Of a DNA stretch of 64,000 nucleotides, positions 13,020 to 23,427 are shown piece after piece. Made by a program: the position numbers and the translations under genes. Within the stretch, counting starts at the first letter, position 1; every line of letters begins with the position of its first letter. The stretch comes from Acridotheres tristis. Its lineage: Eukaryota; Chordata; Aves; Passeriformes; Sturnidae. Location of the stretch: assembly GCA_037013685.1 (NCBI GenBank), contig CM072888.1:11699034-11763033 (forward strand), written 5' to 3'. Under the pieces are notes generated by a model. It saw only the letters and a program-made list of their open reading frames with translations, was not told where the DNA came from and did no database searches.

Positions 13020-13770
13020 GCAGATAATTTGGGCTCAAAATCTTTTTGTAACAGCTTAAATTGGCTTCCAAACACTTGGGCAATGACAACCATGTGTGAT
13101 TTTTGAAAATCTCTGTCTGTTCATCTAAAATGTAAATTCACTGCTAAGGGCACTTAGTCTAAGTAAATCACATTCTAAACACCGAATCCATTTTATTTGC
13201 TGAGGCCTTGGGCACATTTTAATACTGCAAGGCTAGCATTTTAAGTGTATTTTTGTGAGGCCTCTAGAGCGTTGTCACAGATAGGCACCGTATAAATAAC
13301 ATTTATTGTTATTATCATTGTATGTCGTATTCACTCTGTTTTGCTACCATTAATAAACCATTCAGGCAATGTTGTTGTAATGTATAATATTAGCAGCAGC
13401 CTCCTTTGGGAGACATATAACCGGGTACTTAATATTCTAGCTGTTTCCTGGGCCATCTCTCCACAGGCACAGACGCTACAGTGTGTTCAAAGTTCAGTAT
13501 AAAAAAATGGGCTGGCTGTGCAAAGATCACAGCATCTTACAACGTGCCTCGCAGTAACTCACACCCTGGCCCTTGCTGTCAAAATTCTGCAACACTAGAT
13601 AATAGTAAATTAGGGAAATTGCCTGTAATTTGGGGAATGCTTTGTTGCCCCTTTTAAATTTGTCATTGCTCCAAATAAAAAAAAAGATGCATTCATTGGA
13701 TTCATATGCATCTTTTCATCAGCCTTGCAGATAAAGCTATTGCCCTGCAGCCCTCTTGTGGGGCTGGCTA
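13020..13770. promoter_or_regulatory. Candidate conserved non-coding element / enhancer
   Basis: Repeat-free block with long AT-rich runs and clustered ATTG and TAAT motifs (for example ATTGTTATTATCATTG at 13305-13320 and TTAATAAAC near 13350-13358). Towards its right end lies an 11-bp perfect inverted repeat with ATGCAT cores (13682-13716) and a CTCF-like string (13748-13763). No open frame above 60 codons. Sequence style only; conservation has not been measured. Confidence 0.35.
13682..13716. other. 11-bp perfect inverted repeat with ATGCAT cores
   Basis: AAAAGATGCAT (13682-13692) is mirrored by ATGCATCTTTT (13706-13716) around a 13-nt loop. Each arm ends in ATGCAT, itself a palindrome and close to POU-factor half-sites. 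It could be a hairpin or a paired protein-binding site. Confidence 0.8.
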
Positions 13771-15006
13771 GATTACAGGAAGCACTGATGCTAAGGAAAA
13801 GGGAACTGTGAAGCCATGGGTTTCAGGGCTGTATTAATTTGCACTGAGGATTGGAGACTTACGAACATCCTTCTTTAGTGGCTTGCAAAGCAAAATTGTT
13901 GTGACCTTTTCTCTTAATAAACAGCAGGCAAGACCCAACCATGCTTAAAATTGCATTCTTAGAAACACAAAAACAAACAATGTTGTTGTGTAATGATGAT
14001 AATGTAAATATGGAAGAGAAAAATATGCATATTATGAAAGCACTGGTGGATTAGCAGGTGGCTTTTCCAGCCAGGAAAGAAAGATGGTGGGGGTGGGGGC
14101 GGCAGGGGAACCTCTCTGCTGCAAGGCCTTCTCACCACTTAGCCACCCAAATGCTTCACCAGCTCACAAGGCAAAAAATATCAGTTGGCAGATGCCTCTG
14201 AAGGGCACTGCTGGCCAGGTGTGACTTAGGCTGGCACAGGATGTTGTCTTTTAGCAGTCCTGCCTCTGTTTGTGATTTATTCACCTTTCCTATCTCTCTG
14301 TGGACTTTCTTGCAGCTTTTCCTGGGCACCCCGAGTCCTGACATGTGGCTGGACACATCAGCAGTGGCCACAGGCAGGAGGAGCTCACTCCAGGCAGCCT
14401 CAGCACCAACAGACATGCAGGTCAGAGCACAAGCCCATGGCTCCGTCACTTTTAAGCTCTAGACACACTTTTCTTTCCTTTTTGCCTGTCTTGCTCATAC
14501 AGTTTTCCCCTCTGGGAAATAAAGCGTTTCTGACATCAGTCACCAGTAATCCACAAAGAACTCGGAAGAATTTTTGGGTTGGAGGGTCCCTGTGCTACAC
14601 AGCCCCCTGCCTGACAGCTTGCAGCCTGTGTGGGCAGTTCACAGGATGTAGTTCATATTCTGTGACTGACACACCTTCTTGAAGGTAAGAGTACCCTTCC
14701 ACCTCTTTTCCTATGCCATCAACAGTCCTGAGGTCTTTCCAGCAGCTCCAGCTTTTTCTCAGTTTTCCTTCCTCGCTCATTCTGCACAAAGCTTTAGATG
14801 TAATTTGCACATTCATGCGTTACTTGTTGAGTGGTCTCTCTGGGACTGATTGTTTCATCTCTTTGAAGATGTTAACTTCTCTGTCTAATGATGTGATCAT
14901 CATCATCCTAGTCTGTTTTATAACATGTAAAAGCCCTTCCAGCTCTGCACAGCCCAGGAGAAAAATTTCCTTGCCTTTTTTAGTGGGAAACTGCATTTCA
15001 GGGTAG
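13771..15006. other. Non-coding sequence, no gene seen
   Basis: Unique sequence with a G-rich stretch at about 14086-14107 (three long G runs, one short of a standard quadruplex motif). The longest open frame of the window (14272-14682 plus, 136 codons) overlaps others on both strands; it is low-information and Ser/Gln/Pro-rich, and I do not consider it a gene. Confidence 0.5.
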
Positions 15007-15011
15007 AGTGA
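15007..15011 (+). repeat. Left target-site duplication of the LTR
   Basis: AGTGA directly before the TG that opens the LTR, matched by GGTGA directly after the closing CA (one mismatch in five). A 5-bp duplication is usual for ERVL-type elements. Confidence 0.6.
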
Positions 15012-15431
15012 TGTACTGGTTTAGGGCAAATTTTGGGGGGAAACTCTGAAGTGATACCTCTAAAAACTAATTCAAGCAGCCCCTCCCTCCACCTGTTCAG
15101 GAGATGTAAACCTCCTTTGAGAAAAGTGAAAAAAACTTGTTTGTTTAACGAGCAAAGTACTCACAAACATGGAAAAATGAATAATATTAAACAATGGAAC
15201 CTTTCATTGTTCTAAAGAGATGGCAGATTCAGAAAGTCTTTGTCATGGGGTGTAGCTCAGCTCACTCAGTCTCTATCAGTCCCTCCAGTGCTGGAAAATG
15301 CCACATGTGGCTCCAGTGGGTCACAGGTGTGAGCTCCCATAGCTGTTCTGGGTTTTCAGTCCAGAGCAGGGCTGATCAGTATCAAGAAAAAGAAAAGCCA
15401 CAGTCCAGAGAACCTCTCTGCCTCAGCTAGC

Positions 15432-15439
15432 TATAAAAA
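15432..15439 (+). promoter_or_regulatory. TATA-like box in the LTR
   Basis: TATAAAAA about 420 bp into the LTR, where a U3 promoter would be expected in an LTR of this length. It would drive transcription towards 15664 and beyond. Activity is unknown. Confidence 0.45.
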
Positions 15440-15468
15440 CTAACTAAAAGCCAAGGAGAGCTCTCTCC

Positions 15469-15495
15469 TGCTGTCTGTCCATGCTGCAGACAGCA
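15469..15495 (+). other. Stem-loop just downstream of the LTR TATA box
   Basis: TGCTGTCTG (15469-15477) pairs perfectly with CAGACAGCA (15487-15495) around a 9-nt loop. Its place, about 35 bp after the TATA box, would put it near the 5' end of an LTR-initiated transcript (R/U5). Confidence 0.7.
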
Positions 15496-15644
15496 CAGAC
15501 CATGAGAAGGAAGATGGGGGAGCAAGTGCAGCTTCCACAAACAAACTGCACGCTTCTTCTCTCCCCCTTTGCTCTCAGAACCAGTCTTACAGGCACAAAA
15601 CTTACCTCTGGCCTAAACAGATGAATGGGGATACAATTCAGCAT

Positions 15645-15650
15645 CATAAA
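15645..15650 (+). terminator. Variant polyadenylation hexamer near the LTR end
   Basis: CATAAA, a weak variant of AATAAA, lies 14 bp before the 3' end of the LTR. The short distance to the end makes its use uncertain. Confidence 0.25.
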
Positions 15651-15664
15651 GTCACCCTAGGACA

Positions 15665-15669
15665 GGTGA
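15665..15669 (+). repeat. Right target-site duplication of the LTR
   Basis: GGTGA directly after the closing CA, differing by one base from AGTGA at the left end. Confidence 0.6.
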
Positions 15670-17056
15670 CTAACAGATTTTCAACCTGCACACAGGGCTG
15701 GAGCTCGGGGGGTAGGAAATGTCCTCCTCAAGGTCACTTCTTAAAAGAACAATGTAGAGGAATCTGAGTAAAGAGGATGTAGCAAAACAGCCATCTGGGA
15801 CTGAACAGATGAAACATGGAGAAATTATGTGAAAAATAAGGATGTAAAATATGCTTCATTATTTTCTTACATTCATTTCATTGTGTGGTGGTTATTAGTG
15901 GGCCTATTGAAGACAGAATTGTCTCATGTGTTTGTTTCTTAGGTACTGAGCCATGTGGCATCATCTCTGTTCCAAAGGAAAGCGAGAAATGTTACAGTAC
16001 TGGAATCAGACCCCTGGCTTAAAACATTGAGGCTGCTGGAATATCACATGCAGTCATGGTGACACTCTCTCCCACTGAGCTAAACACAGGAAGAGAGATC
16101 CCACATCACTCCCTCGTGTCTGTACACTGGCTGTGGCATCCTCTCAGAGCCTCGCTGACCCAGACTGTCACTTGTAGAAATCCCAGGGTACTGTGTAGGC
16201 CTCACATTGTTCTTTGTTCTCATTACTTTATTTCGTCCCTTTCCTTTCCAATTTTGGGACTGACATGTGGCTCTGGTGGTGACGTGACGTGTCATAAATA
16301 GACACCCTGTATGCAGACAGTAAGTAGCCTGGGAAATCAGGAAATCAGATGTTGCCCTTCTGCTCCTCTCTGCTTTGTCCTAAGCTGTAAAGCTCAGAGA
16401 AAATACTCTGAGGTCTAGTAAGTATAATTACTAGATATATCAATGAATATAAGAATATTGTATATAATCTCACTTGTTTTATCTTTAAAAATCTTTTAAA
16501 GATTATCAGACTGGTATCATTTCACCAGCATCTCTTTTAGAGCCTTATGAAAAATGTTTGCAAGCTGAATTTGGCTCCTTGAAAATGTGCAGTGCTCCAG
16601 ACTGTGATGGGCCCCTTGCTGGAAATCCTTCAATGGACACTGGAACTATCTTGGCCTTTTTGGAAGCTATGAGCCTTTATAGCAGCATTCCCATGGCCAT
16701 GCATTCTCCCAGGAGTGGGGAAAACTGGATATAGGGCTAGGAGGCAGCTAGAGGAGGACTGAAGGTGTGGAGGAAAGAGCAGTGAAAGCAGCTCATCAAA
16801 GTCCACTCTTGGCTGCTACCTGTTGATAGTGAAGAGAAGATGAATCACCAGTTTAGGTCTGTGACAGGTTTCCTGAGATGAGAAAAAAGGGGGCCAGTAA
16901 ATGCATGCAGCCTTGTCCCATCATCCCTTTAATAACCTGTAATATTGCAGCAGGATATTTTTGTCACACCGAATCTGATTGATGGTCTTGCCTATAAGAC
17001 ATTACAAGTGTAGGGTAAATTGACCGAACACCTAAACATACAAATTATTAAAAGGA
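15670..17056. other. Non-coding sequence, no gene seen
   Basis: Unique sequence. It contains TGACGTGACGTGTCAT near 16278-16293 (overlapping CRE-like half-sites) and an AT-rich 10-bp inverted repeat at 16481-16503. Open frames are short and overlap on opposite strands. Confidence 0.5.
16481..16503. other. AT-rich 10-bp inverted repeat
   Basis: ATCTTTAAAA and TTTTAAAGAT separated by 3 nt. A perfect hairpin or near-palindrome, but low-complexity and close to chance expectation in AT-rich DNA. Confidence 0.75.
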
Positions 17057-17084
17057 GGGGGGAGTGGGCCTGGGCCTCCTGGGG
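17057..17084 (+). other. G-quadruplex motif
   Basis: Four G runs (17057-17062, 17066-17068, 17072-17074, 17081-17084) with loops of 3, 3 and 6 nt satisfy the usual G3+N1-7 rule on the plus strand. It lies 16 bp before the candidate element starting near 17100. Confidence 0.7.
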
Positions 17085-17099
17085 AAAGCAGGCAGGCTT

Positions 17100-17900
17100 T
17101 AGTTAAGATGATCCCATTTCCAAGTGCAATTTATAGTCTATTGACTTGCAGCAGTGTCTTTTCAGATGTGAGGAAATTGTCATACATTGCAAATGAGAAG
17201 CTGTTTTGACATCAGGATCGCAGAGAGTGCCAGGAAGAAATGATATCAGTGCCTGGTCTGTTAAGGTTAAATGAAGTTGCATTGTTGCCAGCAGATAGGC
17301 ATTCATTTCCTTTTCTTCCCCGCCTGTCCCTGTGTACAATTACTGTGATTAGGATGAGTAACAATGTGCTTCTGACACCCATTGTATTGACAGCTCGCCT
17401 AGTTTTTTCCACTCAAGTGGCACTAGTCATTACTTAAACACTTGGGTATTTTGACAGGGAAGATCCATGCCTGCCAGTCAAGTGTATCAATGACAAGGTG
17501 GCCTTAGCCCCTGGACACGTACTGCTGAATTAAAGCAGTCAAAGCCATCGCTGCTGGAATATGATGAACCTTTTTAGAAACGGGGCTCTGGCAAACCCAG
17601 AAAGACACTGATGCACTTGGTGTGTTCTTCCTGTCTTCTCCACATATTACTGCCAGCAATGTGATTGTTTCTTCTGCATATACATTGTGATCTCTTGGAA
17701 GATGAGCATGATTGCAAAATAAATTATTACAAAGGGGAAAGGAGTTAAAATTATTTGGGGCTTTTACATTGATATTGGGGGACAGTTTTAATTTGGACTG
17801 TTCTGGAAAAGAGCATTAATTAGCAGTGCTGGGTCAGCCTGAGAGTTAAGTTAATAATTTAATTGAGAACGTGCCTTGATTGGTTACCAGATACCCTTAT
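17100..17900. promoter_or_regulatory. Candidate conserved non-coding element / enhancer
   Basis: Long repeat-free block with TGACAG (MEIS/TGIF-like) near 17389-17394 and 17451-17456, TTAATAATTTAATTG (17851-17865) and several ATTA cores. The short open frames here lie on both strands at once, as expected of non-coding DNA. No alignment was possible; the boundary values are approximate. Confidence 0.4.
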
Positions 17901-19069
17901 GGTAGTTTTCTACCTACACACTAATTTCCTCTACTGTGTGCTCTGAGATATCTTCAAATTATGTCTTACATATACATCAAGAGCAAATCTATTTACCAAG
18001 GTTCCTTGATCTTTATTTCATTTCTTTCCCCTGCTATTAGGGCAGTTTGGGTTCAATGTAGCAAAAGCCATGTGAGGAATAAAAAAAATAGCTTTGCATA
18101 GAAGGGTTCTGAATATTGAAAAAAATATTTGTGCTGAAGGTTAAAGGATGGAGGGAGAAAGCTAAGATACATAGAACACACAAAAAAAACCTACCAGCTG
18201 CAGGTTTTTGCCAGGCCTCAATCCAAGAGCTCTTAAGAAAGAGCCACATCCAGTTACTTAAATACTATTGTGCTTTCAAAAACAATTAGGGCTTTGCAGA
18301 TGTCCTTGTATAAGTGAATATACGAGTGTGTGCACATATACACAAAGAATTCAACAGGTTATTGTTGGAGCTACTAAACTGGTACTCTGCAATGCTGCTG
18401 GATTTTCATAATCTGCTCCCTCCTGCCTCACCCCAGCCACAACCTCCTCTGGTGCTGGATGGTGGTAATAAAGAAAATGGTTTGCAGATTTCTACTGGAA
18501 TCAGAAAGGAGTCTTAAGCTTTACTGGAAAATCAATTATGTAGTAGGCGAAGTACCCCATAATGTTCAGCAAAAAATATGCTAACACCCAGGTCAGTACA
18601 TTGGAAAACACATTTATCATGATTTCCATGAAAGCCTCAGCCTAGTGTGTCCCAAGAGCAACCTCTGAACTTTCTTGAACCAAACAGTCAAATGGAAAAC
18701 TCTGCCTACTTGGCATTTTAAAAATTTGCTTCTCTTCTGAGCCTTGAAGTAGAAGCTTCCATCTCCTCAAAGAGGTTTTAATAAACATTTCCTGTACAGA
18801 AGATAATTTTGTTGCCTGAATTTTCTTTGACTCAGCTCTTAAAAAGGGCTTTCTACAGATCCCCAAACTTCTTTTACCAGTGATTTGCCTCATGAAACAT
18901 TGACTATTAAATTTAATTAAATACACAGAGCATTAAATGTCTGTATTATCAAATTACCGCTTCTGGCAGTCAATAGGTTTCCTTCAAATATTTGCTTCTA
19001 TGTTGTTTGCTATTCTTCATTTCTGTAACAGATTATCATGGAAATGGTAATTATATATCGGCAGTGTTA

Positions 19070-19095
19070 CAGGTCTAGGTGCCAGGTCTAGGTGC
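19070..19095 (+). repeat. Perfect 13-bp tandem duplication
   Basis: CAGGTCTAGGTGC occurs twice with no spacer and no mismatch, which suggests a recent event. Confidence 0.9.
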
Positions 19096-22000
19096 TATAA
19101 AAATGCAAGGCTAGAGAGAGATAGAGACTATCCTTTCACAGAGCTATTTACAACCCAGAAAATGTGTGTACACCTGAGCAAATGCTTGTGGTAGCTGAAA
19201 AAAAAGCCATAAATGGCTGCATGCCACTCAAAAATGTCCCAGGGTATATCTAATCATCCTGGTGTGTATCCATTCCCAACTACTTTTTTTCTGCATGGGC
19301 TAGAGCAAAACCTTTTTTTATTAAGTATCTATACAGCTTCCAATAAAATATTTGAAATAAACCAGGGGGAGCATTTGACATCCAAGATTGAATGACTTGC
19401 TCTCTCCATAATAATGAAGTATTAATGTCAGGCCTTGCTGGACTTAATTCATAGTTCTGTTCCTCTATACAATACAGCAATAGTAGTGGGACATGAATCC
19501 ACCTGCATGTTCTGACACTAAAAAGGGTACAGATTTTCCCCTCTTTGGTGCCATGATTTTTGCCCTTGATACATTCCTGAACTGACCTCAAAAACAGTAG
19601 AAAAACAGGTCTGAAGGATTGATTGGAATCAGTCTTGTGCATTCCTCTGCCCCAAGCAGGCCTGGTGATCCTTCTGTCATTCCCAATGGATTTTGGTTCA
19701 GTTGGAGTTTAAAGATGTCCCTTTGTGGAAGCTTCACAGCCTATCCAGGTATTCCTTCTTCAGGTTGGAGTCCTTCACCATCCTTCCTGTTAGAAAGGTT
19801 TCTCATGCCTAAACTTTTTTCCTCTCCCCACAGTTTATGGATATTCTCTCTTGACTTACCCACTGTGAGTATGGAAAACAAACTTTTCCTTTAATGCTTG
19901 CAGCAGAATTTTAAGGCATTTATGACTGTAAGGTCCCACATCATTTATCCTCCTAAGGCTGAATGATCCCAAGATTTTCGCAGTTCATGGTTTTCTCTCT
20001 ATCATCTCCCTATGTGTCTAGTGAGACTTACTGATTCATCCATGTGATATCCTTTTCTGCATTGATTAAATTTGTTTGATAGTATTTTTCATCCACTTTT
20101 AATTATCCTTAAGCATGCAGAGAATACAGTGTCTCTCTCTCCACAGTCAGAAAAATCAGCCTCACCCTTTCAATAAAGAACAGAGCTTACTGCTCACAAC
20201 TATTTACGACTCATCAATGCAATGATCTTTTTGGCTGCTGAAATCTTGTGATTTTGTAGCTGTTGATGGGTGAAGACAGAGTTTGCATGGATGAAAGGAA
20301 AATGCCTCAGATAATTTACTACTAATTGTGATCTTGAGAATATTCTGCAGCTGGTGGGGAAGAATGATTTAGTGGAATTCTATACAATTTTCTTTTTTTT
20401 GTGACTTAGAATGGACTACTTCCTGACAAGTCAGTGAAAGGAAACAGGATCAGTCCTAAGAAGGCAATCTACTTAAAACCAAATAGCAGTGAATTTCACT
20501 GTATGGGGACAATTTTTTTTTTAAATAGTGCTACTGCTGATGATTGTATTGGGAAGGTGACGTGACAAACACATTTATTCAAAAGTAGGCCTAAGGTTTA
20601 TCATAGCTGGAGAAAAAGGGAACAGAAAAGTCCATTTCCCGTGTTTTTTTCTTTTCAGTAAAAAGATGAACTCCTTCAAAATTTAAGTATTGAAAGAAAT
20701 AGAAAGTTCAGGGTAAGAAGCACAGAGAAACACAAAGTTGTCTTGCTGAACTTAAGCTATGGAGGTGATGTTTCTAGGACATATCATGTAATTAATTTTG
20801 GTTTAATCTAGCAGCTTCTCATAGGGAGCTGATTTTTTTTGCTGTGATGTTGTAGTGCACTGCCCTTCAAGTCTGTCCAGAGAGGGTTTGGCATCTTTTA
20901 CTCCAAAATGTGATAATCCTCACATTGATTTGGCTGCTGATATTCTAAGCCCTATCTAAAACTAGTAATGAGCTGTGTTAATTGCTCTCTTTCATATGAT
21001 TGTATAAAATGTGATTGTTTTTTCAGCTCATACATTAAGTTTAAATCTTTTCCTGCTGGTCCGAAGGGAGAATGGATAAACAGGAATTTTTATAGTCAAG
21101 TACCAGCTGTGTCCTTAGATTTTGCAACCACCTCTGACTGATAGAGTTATTTCCTGGACAGCCAGTAAACAAAGCTGCATGGCAACACTCAAGGGACAGG
21201 AGAACTTTTAAGCATTCTTTACATGTCTAGGAAAAAGACTGACTGTAGCAGTCAACAGTCTTGGGGGAAATGCTAAGCATGGATATCTTCATTACTTTTC
21301 AATTAAGCAGCAAGCTTATGGATTCAGGAACCCTGGAGGGAGAAGCTGAGCTCTGAATGTAGCTCTCAGGGGTCACACTGGGAGAATTTATCCCCCAGAC
21401 TGTGTCGTTTTTGGGAAAGGATCCCAAATATGTGATTTATTGTCTGGAAGGCACAAGATGGTGAGAAATACCTTGAGAATTACTTATATCTGCTGTTCTG
21501 CTGACTGATAGGAACAGGAGATGCAGCAAACCCACCCCCCAGATTTGCTTGTTGTCATCACTGCTCATTTAGTGTGAAAGAGTTACTATTTCATAGAGCT
21601 TGTGGTCCCATTAACTTATGTTCTACTCCTATTTCCAGGTTTCTCAAGAACTCAATGTAATTTCGTGGTTTTTAGAAATTTTTCAGCTTCCCTTCCTCCT
21701 TGATAAGCAATTCCTTCAGAGGTGTGTGGCATTACAGTGGCAAGATGTCTAGAAACAAAGCTGGGTCCCCAGAGGATTGTGGAGTGCCTGCCAATAAAGT
21801 TGGAAGTTGACAATGCTCTGAGTTGGTTAGGGAGATTGACCTGCACATGGGAAGATACTTATTGTGACATCATTGTGGAAGAAGAGTGGGAATAATACCT
21901 CTGAACCCCAGTGTGGCCATTGCAATGTGTAGACAACTGGAGTTTTTTGGAAGGCCCATCCACAGGGATTGGTGCAACCACAGCAAGAATAAAGTGTCAT

Positions 22001-22443
22001 CTCCTAGAAAGCAGTGACAGAGATAAGATTCAGTCTGTTCTAACCACTACTAAGCTGTTGCCAAGACTTGATAATCTCCTGGAAGCCAACCTGACTCCTT
22101 TCCTGTAAGGCATTATTGGAGCAGTTTGGGAAAGAGGACTGGGGTGATGGACTGGCTGCCTGTGCCTGCCCAGGGCAAAATGGAATAAAAGGGGAGCATA
22201 CTTGGAATATCTGCTGAGTGTCAAAACAGGATGATCTGCCACGAATATAGGTATGTAAGGATGCATCACATAGGGACAAATAGGGAAAAGTAAGTAGACA
22301 AAGCACTTCCTGTTCAGTTACCTGATAAATAATATCTCAGAAAATGTCCTCTATGTAATGGAAAAAGGCTCACGTTGGCTTCATTGACCACACAAAACTA
22401 AATGCCTTAAAGGTTAAGGAACAACTATTAAAAATGTGAGCTG

Positions 22444-22490
22444 TCTTCAATTTATATTTCAGAACTTTATACCCATTATAAAATTGAAGA
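22444..22490. other. Imperfect 12-13 bp hairpin
   Basis: TCTTCAATTTATA pairs with TATAAAATTGAAGA apart from one bulged base, around a 20-nt loop. It is short for an animal microRNA precursor and AT-rich. Confidence 0.5.
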
Positions 22491-23411
22491 TGTTTTATAA
22501 TTATGCCAACAACAATTAATTAACTTAACATCAAGAAATCCAGAATGATTGAATTAACAGTAAAATCATGATAAGGCTCCAGTTCATCTTAGAGTTTTAG
22601 CAAATAATTTATTATGCAGTAAATGCTTAGACTGAATAACATGTTTCAAGAGTCACTATTTTTCTATCTTCCTTTCCATGAGTTTCAGCCTCAGTCTCAA
22701 AGACCAGGCTGAACTGCTATCTCCCATACTGTGCTCTCCTGATTTCAGCAAAGCTCTGCTGGAGATTTGGAGTCAGTTTGGCTGGAGCCAGTCTCAAAAC
22801 TAGGCTATGACTGCTGAGGAAAAGGAACCCATTTGTTTCTACATCACAGCTTCATGCAGTGAAATGATCCTGGGCTGAACTACCTTGGACAAAAGCAGTT
22901 CTGCAGCAATCCCTATGAGCCTCTGCTTTCCACCAAGGTTGTTGGCAGCTTAGATCAAGTGATTGGAACATGGCCTAAATGTGATTGTGTAGCCTCTGCT
23001 TGCATGTAGCCAGGAAAACCAGAAGGCTCACACAGAATTTTCCTGTTGAGTTATTCTTATTTTCATTTTTTCAGTCCCATGACATCCATGGCAGTGTAAA
23101 AGTGAAATAGTGAAAATGGGCTCACCACCAGTGCAGTGGAAACCACCCTCGCATTGTCACCTCCAAGGGAAAGTGGTTTGATCTCTCCACCTCCTCGCCT
23201 GTTTTGTGTAACTACAGTTCTCTGGGTGTAGAAATCTTTTTGGGTTACTCCTGCCAGAACCACAGGGGTGGAACAAGCAGTTCCTTTACCAGGGGAGCTG
23301 ATAAAGTCTGGCTCTGTGTGGGTCTGCCTCCCAGGAATGTGCTTCTGTGTGGAGCCTGTGAAAGGAGTCCAAGAGCACTTTGATCTCTACTGGGGCACTG
23401 ACAGAGGTTTG

Positions 23412-23427
23412 CTCTCTCTCTCTCTCT
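23412..23427 (+). repeat. (CT)8 microsatellite
   Basis: Eight perfect CT units. Confidence 0.95.

Larger units (their letters stand above)
15012..15664 (+). mobile_element. Solo LTR of an endogenous retrovirus (songbird type)
   Basis: A 653-bp block opening TGTACTGG and closing CCTAGGACA. The termini form a short imperfect inverted repeat (TGTACTGG against TGTCCTAG, 6 of 8), begin TG and end CA as LTRs do, and are flanked by AGTGA/GGTGA. The body matches my memory of an LTR family common in passerine genomes (opening CTGGTTTAGGGCAAA-like, an internal CCACAGTCCAGAGAA block, ending ATAAAGTCACCCTAGGACA). A TATAAAAA box (15432-15439) and a CATAAA variant polyadenylation signal (15645-15650) suggest plus orientation. 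No primer-binding site, gag, pol or env sequence follows, so it looks like the solo LTR left by recombination between the two LTRs of a provirus. Family name and age cannot be set here. Confidence 0.75.

Noticed and set aside
14086..14107. G-quadruplex motif
   Set aside because: Only three G runs of sufficient length; the fourth is just GG.
14272..14682. Longest open frame (136 codons, plus) as a gene
   Set aside because: No recognisable domain, overlapping frames on both strands, and a length expected by chance in 64 kb of AT-rich DNA.
21850..22300. Second LTR, suggested by a TATA-like GGAATAAAAGGGG and a CT/GA-rich context
   Set aside because: No TG...CA ends, no target-site duplication and no sequence I recognise from an LTR family.
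22444..22490. microRNA precursor
   Set aside because: The stem is only about 13 bp, much shorter than an animal precursor, and AT-rich.
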